From: Stutzerimonas azotifigens
Lineage (GTDB): Bacteria > Pseudomonadota > Gammaproteobacteria > Pseudomonadales > Pseudomonadaceae
DNA length: 64,000 nucleotides
Reading direction: 5' to 3'
Assembly: GCF_013522725.1 (NCBI RefSeq)
Contig: NZ_JAAMRF010000003.1
Coordinates: 186,001 to 250,000 of the forward strand
Part shown: one piece after another, positions 58,542 through 64,000 of the stretch
Numbering within the stretch: the first letter of the stretch is position 1
How the letters are laid out: each line of letters starts with the position of its first letter
The notes under the pieces: generated by a model
What the model was told of the DNA's origin: nothing
The model's input: the letters and a program-made list of their open reading frames with translations, nothing else
Databases searched by the model: none
Position numbers and translations under genes: made by a program

Positions 58542-60650
58542 TTAAGCTTTCACCCGCGTGATACGCATGACACCACCGATGGTACGCAGCTTGCGGATGA
58601 CTCGCGCCAGATGCACCCGGTCGTGGACGCTGACCACCAGCTGCACCACGCTTATCCGGCCGTCGCGCTCGTCCATGCCGATCTTCTCGATGTTGCCGTC
58701 GGCGGCGTTGACGCTGCTGGCCAGCAGGGCGATGAGGCCGCGCTGGTGCTCGAGCTCGACGCGCAGTTCGACGTTGAACTCACCGGTGACATCCTTGGAC
58801 CACGAGAGCTGGATGCACTTGTCCGGGTTGTGGCGGATTTCGGCGATGTTGCGGCAGGTTTCCAGGTGCACCACCATGCCCTTGCCCGCCGACAGGTGAC
58901 CGACGATCGGGTCGCCTGGAATGGGCGTGCAGCACTTGGCGTAGTTGAGCACCAACCCTTCGGTGCCGCGGATCGCCAGAGGCCCTTCGACGCTTGGCGC
59001 CTGTTCCCCCTCGTTGGCAACCAGCCGGCGCGCGATGACATAGGCCATGCGATTGCCCAGGCCGATGTCTTCGAGCAGGTCTTCGAGTACCTCCATGCGG
59101 TATTCGCTCACCACCTGGCGAATCCGCTCCATCGGGATCTTCTCGAGGCTGGTGTCGAAGCCGTTGAGGACCTTGTTCAGCAGTCGCTCACCCAGGTTGA
59201 TCGACTCCGACCGGCGCTGCAGCTTGAGCGCGTGGCGAATGTGGGTGCGCGCCTTGCCGGTGACCACGAAATTGAGCCATGCCGGGTTCGGCCGGGCGCC
59301 AGGCGCAGTGACGATCTCGACCGTCGAGCCGCTCTCCAGCGCCTGCGACAGCGGCGCGAGGCGTCGGTTGATGCGGCAGGCGATGCAGGTGTTGCCGACG
59401 TCGGTGTGCACGGCGTAGGCGAAGTCCACCGCCGTCGAGCCCTTGGGCAGCTCCATGATGCTGCCCTTGGGGGTGAAGACGTAGACCTCGTCGGGGAACA
59501 GGTCGATCTTCACGCTCTCGATGAATTCAAGCGAATTGCCGGCGCGCTGCTGTAGTTCGAGCACGCCCCGGACCCACTCTCGGGCGCGGGCGTGGGTGCC
59601 CTTGGGCGCTTCGTCGTCGCTGGACTTGTATAGCCAGTGGGCGGCGATGCCGTTGTTGGCCATCTCTTCCATCTCGCGGGTGCGGATCTGGATTTCGATG
59701 GGCACACCGTGCATGCCGAACAGGGTGGTGTGCAGCGACTGGTAGCCGTTGGCCTTGGGGATCGCGATGTAATCCTTGAAGCGCCCAGGCAGCGGCTTGT
59801 AGAGGCTGTGCACGGCGCCGAGGATGCGATAGCAGGTGTCGACCTTGTCGACCACGATGCGAAAGGCGTAGACGTCCATGATCTCGTTGAACGCCTTACG
59901 CTTGCCGCGCATCTTCTGGTAGATGCTGAACAGGTGCTTCTCGCGCCCGATCACCTCGCCCTCGAGGCCTTCGCGTTCCAGGCAGTGGATCAGCGATTGC
60001 TCGATCTTGTTGACGATTTCCTTGCGGTTGCCACGCGCACGACGCACCGCGGCGCGGATGCGCTCGGAGCGCATCGGGTGCATCGCCTTGAAGCCCAGGT
60101 CTTCGAATTCGACGCGCATGGCGTGCATGCCCAGGCGATTGGCGATGGGCGCGTAGATTTCCAGGGTTTCCTTGGCGATGCGCCGGCGCTTCTCGCCCGA
60201 GAGGACTTCGAGGGTGCGCATGTTGTGCAGGCGGTCGGCGAGCTTTACCAGGATCACCCGGATATCCCGGGCCATGGCCATGGCCATCTTCTGGAAGTTC
60301 TCGGCCTGCGCCTCGGCCTTGGTCTCGAAGTTCATCTGGGTCAGCTTGCTGACCCCGTCGACCAGTTCGGCCACGGTCTCGCCGAACTGCGCCGTGAGCG
60401 CTTCCTTGGCGATGCCGGTATCTTCGATGACGTCGTGCAGCATGGCGGCCATCAGGCTCTGATGGTCCATGTGCATGTCGGCGAGAATGCCGGCTACCGC
60501 CAGCGGGTGCGTGACGTAGGCTTCGCCGCTGCGGCGACGCTGCCCGTCATGGGCCTGCTCGGCGTAGAAGTACGCGCGGCGGACCAGGTTGACCTGTTCG
60601 TCGTCCAGGTAGGTCGACAGGCGATCGGCAAGTGAATCTATGCCCGACAA
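58542..60650 (-). CDS. spoT: Bifunctional (p)ppGpp synthase/hydrolase SpoT
   Basis: A 702-residue stringent-response enzyme. The HD hydrolase domain is at about residues 45-195 with [14 protein letters not shown]; the synthetase domain at about 240-350 with [23 protein letters not shown] at about 385-445 ([31 protein letters not shown]); an alpha-helical and zinc-finger region ([11 protein letters not shown]); and a C-terminal ACT domain. The HD motif is intact, so hydrolysis should work. The start is TTG at 60650, with AAGGAG 7 bases upstream. rpoZ is upstream on the same strand. Confidence 0.96.
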   Translation of the reverse strand: MSGIDSLADRLSTYLDDEQVNLVRRAYFYAEQAHDGQRRRSGEAYVTHPLAVAGILADMHMDHQSLMAAMLHDVIEDTGIAKEALTAQFGETVAELVDGVSKLTQMNFETKAEAQAENFQKMAMAMARDIRVILVKLADRLHNMRTLEVLSGEKRRRIAKETLEIYAPIANRLGMHAMRVEFEDLGFKAMHPMRSERIRAAVRRARGNRKEIVNKIEQSLIHCLEREGLEGEVIGREKHLFSIYQKMRGKRKAFNEIMDVYAFRIVVDKVDTCYRILGAVHSLYKPLPGRFKDYIAIPKANGYQSLHTTLFGMHGVPIEIQIRTREMEEMANNGIAAHWLYKSSDDEAPKGTHARAREWVRGVLELQQRAGNSLEFIESVKIDLFPDEVYVFTPKGSIMELPKGSTAVDFAYAVHTDVGNTCIACRINRRLAPLSQALESGSTVEIVTAPGARPNPAWLNFVVTGKARTHIRHALKLQRRSESINLGERLLNKVLNGFDTSLEKIPMERIRQVVSEYRMEVLEDLLEDIGLGNRMAYVIARRLVANEGEQAPSVEGPLAIRGTEGLVLNYAKCCTPIPGDPIVGHLSAGKGMVVHLETCRNIAEIRHNPDKCIQLSWSKDVTGEFNVELRVELEHQRGLIALLASSVNAADGNIEKIGMDERDGRISVVQLVVSVHDRVHLARVIRKLRTIGGVMRITRVKA

Positions 60651-60710
60651 GGATGCGCTCCTTGCCGGCGAGATACAGCGCGCGCGGCTCGACTTCGACC
60701 TGGCATGGAA

Positions 60711-60974
60711 TCAGATGGCCTCGTTGGAATCGTCCTCGAACGGCGCGAACAGCGGCTCGTCAGTGACGATTTCGTCCTGGGCGATGACGTCGTAGTCGAC
60801 CAGGCCGGAGGCGATTTCGCGCAAGGCGACCACGGTCGGCTTGTCGTTTTCCCAGGCTACCTTGGGTTCTTTGCCGCCGGTGGCCAGCTGGCGCGAGCGC
60901 TTGGTGGCGAGCATGACGAGCTCGAAGCGGTTATCAACGTTGTCCAGGCAGTCTTCAACGGTAACGCGAGCCAT
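60711..60974 (-). CDS. rpoZ: RNA polymerase omega subunit
   Basis: An 87-residue subunit that aids assembly of RNA polymerase and forms part of a ppGpp site. [30 protein letters not shown] is the invariant N-terminus. It is 60 bases before spoT, the usual rpoZ-spoT order. The AT-rich 120-base stretch before it (60975-61094) probably holds its promoter. Confidence 0.97.
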   Translation of the reverse strand: MARVTVEDCLDNVDNRFELVMLATKRSRQLATGGKEPKVAWENDKPTVVALREIASGLVDYDVIAQDEIVTDEPLFAPFEDDSNEAI

Positions 60975-61094
60975 GGGTGTTCCTCGTGATCTTTGAACGG
61001 TGGAGCGTGCCCGAATGGGCGAGCGGACGGAGTAGTTTAAAAAATAACCAGGTTTTAGGGAAGCGGTAAAAATCGTTCGCCGCAGGCCGCAGCT

Positions 61095-62625
<1,531 letters not shown>

Positions 62626-62755
62626 GGGGGATACCTCTCGGTGCGGGCTGCGAAAAGGCGGTGGATTGTAAAGCAAAAGCCTCTCGCGGGTGCAGCGGCT
62701 CGGGGGCGGCGGTCGGCTGGTGCATGCCGATCCCCGCAAGGCCGGTCGAGGCTTC

Positions 62756-62761
62756 TATAAT
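62756..62761 (+). promoter_or_regulatory. -10 element of the rph promoter
   Basis: A consensus TATAAT lies 36 bases before the rph ATG. No good -35 hexamer is seen 16-18 bases upstream, so the promoter may need an activator or be weak. Confidence 0.45.
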
Positions 62762-62797
62762 GGCCGCCGATCATCCTATTGCTAAGCGAGAACTCCC

Positions 62798-63520
62798 ATG
62801 AAACGTCCCAGTGGCCGCGCCGCCGATCAGCTGCGCTCGATTCGCATCACCCGCAACTACACGAAGCATGCTGAGGGATCGGTGCTGGTCGAGTTCGGCG
62901 ATACCAAGGTGATCTGTACCGCCAGTATCGAATCCGGAGTGCCGCGCTTTCTCAAGGGGCAGGGGCAGGGCTGGCTCACGGCCGAATACGGCATGCTTCC
63001 CCGGGCCACCGGCGAGCGTAACCAGCGCGAGGCCAGCCGTGGCAAGCAGGGTGGTCGGACGCTGGAAATCCAGCGGTTGATCGGCCGTTCGCTGCGCGCC
63101 TCGCTGGACATGACCAAGCTGGGTGAAAACACCCTCTACATCGACTGCGACGTGATCCAGGCCGATGGTGGTACCCGCACCGCTTCGATCACCGGAGCGA
63201 TGGTCGCGCTGGCCGACGCGCTCAAGCTGTTGAAGAAGCGTGGCGGGCTGAAGGGTGGCGATCCGCTCAAGCAGATGGTCGCAGCGGTGTCGGTCGGCAT
63301 CTACCAGGGCGAGCCGGTGCTAGATCTGGACTACCTCGAGGATTCGGCAGCCGAAACCGATCTGAACGTGGTGATGACCGAAGGCGGTGGTTTCATCGAA
63401 GTGCAGGGCACTGCTGAAGGCGCGCCGTTCCAGCCCGAGGAGCTCAATGCCATGCTGGCGCTGGCCCAGGCGGGTACTCGCGAGCTGTTTACGCTGCAGC
63501 GCGCCGCGCTGAGTGATTGA
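62798..63520 (+). CDS. rph: Ribonuclease PH
   Basis: A 240-residue phosphorolytic 3'-5' exoribonuclease that trims tRNA 3' ends. [49 protein letters not shown] and [18 protein letters not shown] are family motifs. Unlike the frameshifted gene of some E. coli K-12 strains, this one is intact. A DUF4870 gene follows 10 bases later. Confidence 0.97.
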   Translation: MKRPSGRAADQLRSIRITRNYTKHAEGSVLVEFGDTKVICTASIESGVPRFLKGQGQGWLTAEYGMLPRATGERNQREASRGKQGGRTLEIQRLIGRSLRASLDMTKLGENTLYIDCDVIQADGGTRTASITGAMVALADALKLLKKRGGLKGGDPLKQMVAAVSVGIYQGEPVLDLDYLEDSAAETDLNVVMTEGGGFIEVQGTAEGAPFQPEELNAMLALAQAGTRELFTLQRAALSD

Positions 63521-63530
63521 GGAGGTTGCG

Positions 63531-63899
63531 ATGAGCGATCAGGAACTGGTGCCCTTGCCCAGCCGTGAGGCGCGGCAGTGGGCGATGTTCTGCCACTACT
63601 CGGCGTTCTTCTGGTTCCTGGTGCCGATGATCGGCAACGTGCTGGGGCCGTTGATCATCTGGCAGTTGAAGAAGGACAGCGATGCGTTCATCGATCAGCA
63701 GGGCAAGGAGGCGCTGAACTTTCAGATCACCTTCAGTGTGCTGATGATGATCTGCGGCTTGCTGGCCTGGGTCCTGATCGGTTTTCCGCTGATGGCGCTG
63801 ATCAGCATCGTGACGCTGGTACTGGTGGTGATCGCCGGGATCCGCGCCAACGAGGGTAAGCCCTACCGCTACCCGTTCTGCTGGCGGCTGATCAAATAG
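63531..63899 (+). CDS. DUF4870 family membrane protein
   Basis: A 122-residue protein with about three membrane helices (AMFCHYSAFFWFLVPMIGNVLGPLIIW, ITFSVLMMICGLLAWVLI, LMALISIVTLVLVVIAGI) and the DUF4870 motif KKDSDAFIDQQGKEALNFQI. The function is unknown. GGAGG before the ATG at 63531 sets the start. It is in the same transcript as rph and convergent with crc. Confidence 0.9.
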   Translation: MSDQELVPLPSREARQWAMFCHYSAFFWFLVPMIGNVLGPLIIWQLKKDSDAFIDQQGKEALNFQITFSVLMMICGLLAWVLIGFPLMALISIVTLVLVVIAGIRANEGKPYRYPFCWRLIK

Positions 63900-63907
63900 G
63901 TCGTGTT

Positions 63908-63936
63908 CATCGGGCCAGCTTTCGGTTGGCCCGATG
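63908..63936. terminator. Hairpin between the DUF4870 gene and crc
   Basis: CATCGGGCCA and TGGCCCGATG are perfect 10-base arms around GCTTTCGGT. It lies between two convergent genes and probably ends both transcripts, although the T-run is missing. Confidence 0.65.
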
Positions 63937-63948
63937 GAACCCGCAGCC

Positions 63949-64000
63949 TTAGAGGCTCAGCGTCCAGTCGTAGTCGACGATCAGCGGGGCGTGCTGAGAG
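63949..64000 (-). CDS. crc: Catabolite repression control protein Crc (3' end of gene only)
   Basis: On the minus strand the last 16 codons before a TAA read SQHAPLIVDYDWTLSL, which matches the C-terminus of Pseudomonas Crc, an exonuclease III-like protein that acts with Hfq in catabolite repression. The rest lies beyond the window. The place after rph and the DUF4870 gene fits the usual Pseudomonas order. Confidence 0.8.
   Translation of the reverse strand, partial: SQHAPLIVDYDWTLSL

Overview
The window is a high-GC gammaproteobacterial chromosome segment that I read as Pseudomonas-like, most likely the Stutzerimonas/Pseudomonas stutzeri group. This rests on remembered gene order and protein similarity, not on a search. 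Three blocks match the usual Pseudomonas backbone: (i) hisF, two periplasmic binding proteins, yibQ-like, ctpA, envC, gpmI, rhodanese, grxC, secB; (ii) 5-formyl-THF cyclo-ligase, 6S RNA, zapA, ygfB-like, pepP, ubiH, ubiI-like, an fbpAB-like iron transporter and gcvTHP; (iii) ridA, spoT, rpoZ, gmk, yicC, rph, a DUF4870 protein and crc. Genes lie on both strands. I see no tRNA, rRNA, CRISPR array, insertion sequence or phage gene.

Layout. 0-9.2 kb holds the end of hisF, two tandem paralogous binding proteins, envelope and murein genes on the minus strand, and the rhodanese-grxC-secB group. 9.2-16.1 kb holds a quinone oxidoreductase and a complete cytochrome bo3 operon cyoABCDE, followed by an orphan FliL-like protein. 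16.1-30.3 kb is housekeeping: EVE protein, a 43-residue membrane protein, folate cyclo-ligase with 6S RNA upstream, cell-division and ubiquinone genes, an iron-type ABC transporter without an ATPase, and the glycine cleavage system with a structured leader.

30.3-54.7 kb looks accessory. It contains a very large soluble PAS/GAF hybrid histidine kinase, a divergent second FtsH-type protease, a molybdenum hydroxylase with a tri-haem cytochrome c, and a long minus-strand cluster from about 52.2 to 42.3 kb. That cluster encodes a sulfonate/nitrate-type ABC transporter (the binding protein has an extra C-terminal domain), a HutC-type GntR regulator with a perfect palindrome in front of it, a flavoprotein and a ferredoxin resembling the two subunits of adenylylsulfate (APS) reductase, a HEAT-repeat protein, a 7Fe-type ferredoxin, a small exported protein, a DUF971 protein, a YeiH-family putative sulfate exporter and ferredoxin-NADP reductase. 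I infer one import, redox conversion and export pathway for a sulfur compound. No ATP sulfurylase, Qmo or AprM gene is visible, and the flavoprotein appears to lack arginines expected in true APS reductase. This is the best candidate for an undescribed system here.

54.7-58.0 kb carries a FecR-domain protein, an OmpA-like lipoprotein and a convergent CHASE2 adenylate cyclase, probably one envelope signalling unit. The window ends in the spoT-rpoZ-gmk-yicC/rph-crc backbone. REP-like inverted repeats lie inside the sulfur cluster, and a 7-bp tandem repeat lies between spoT and ridA.
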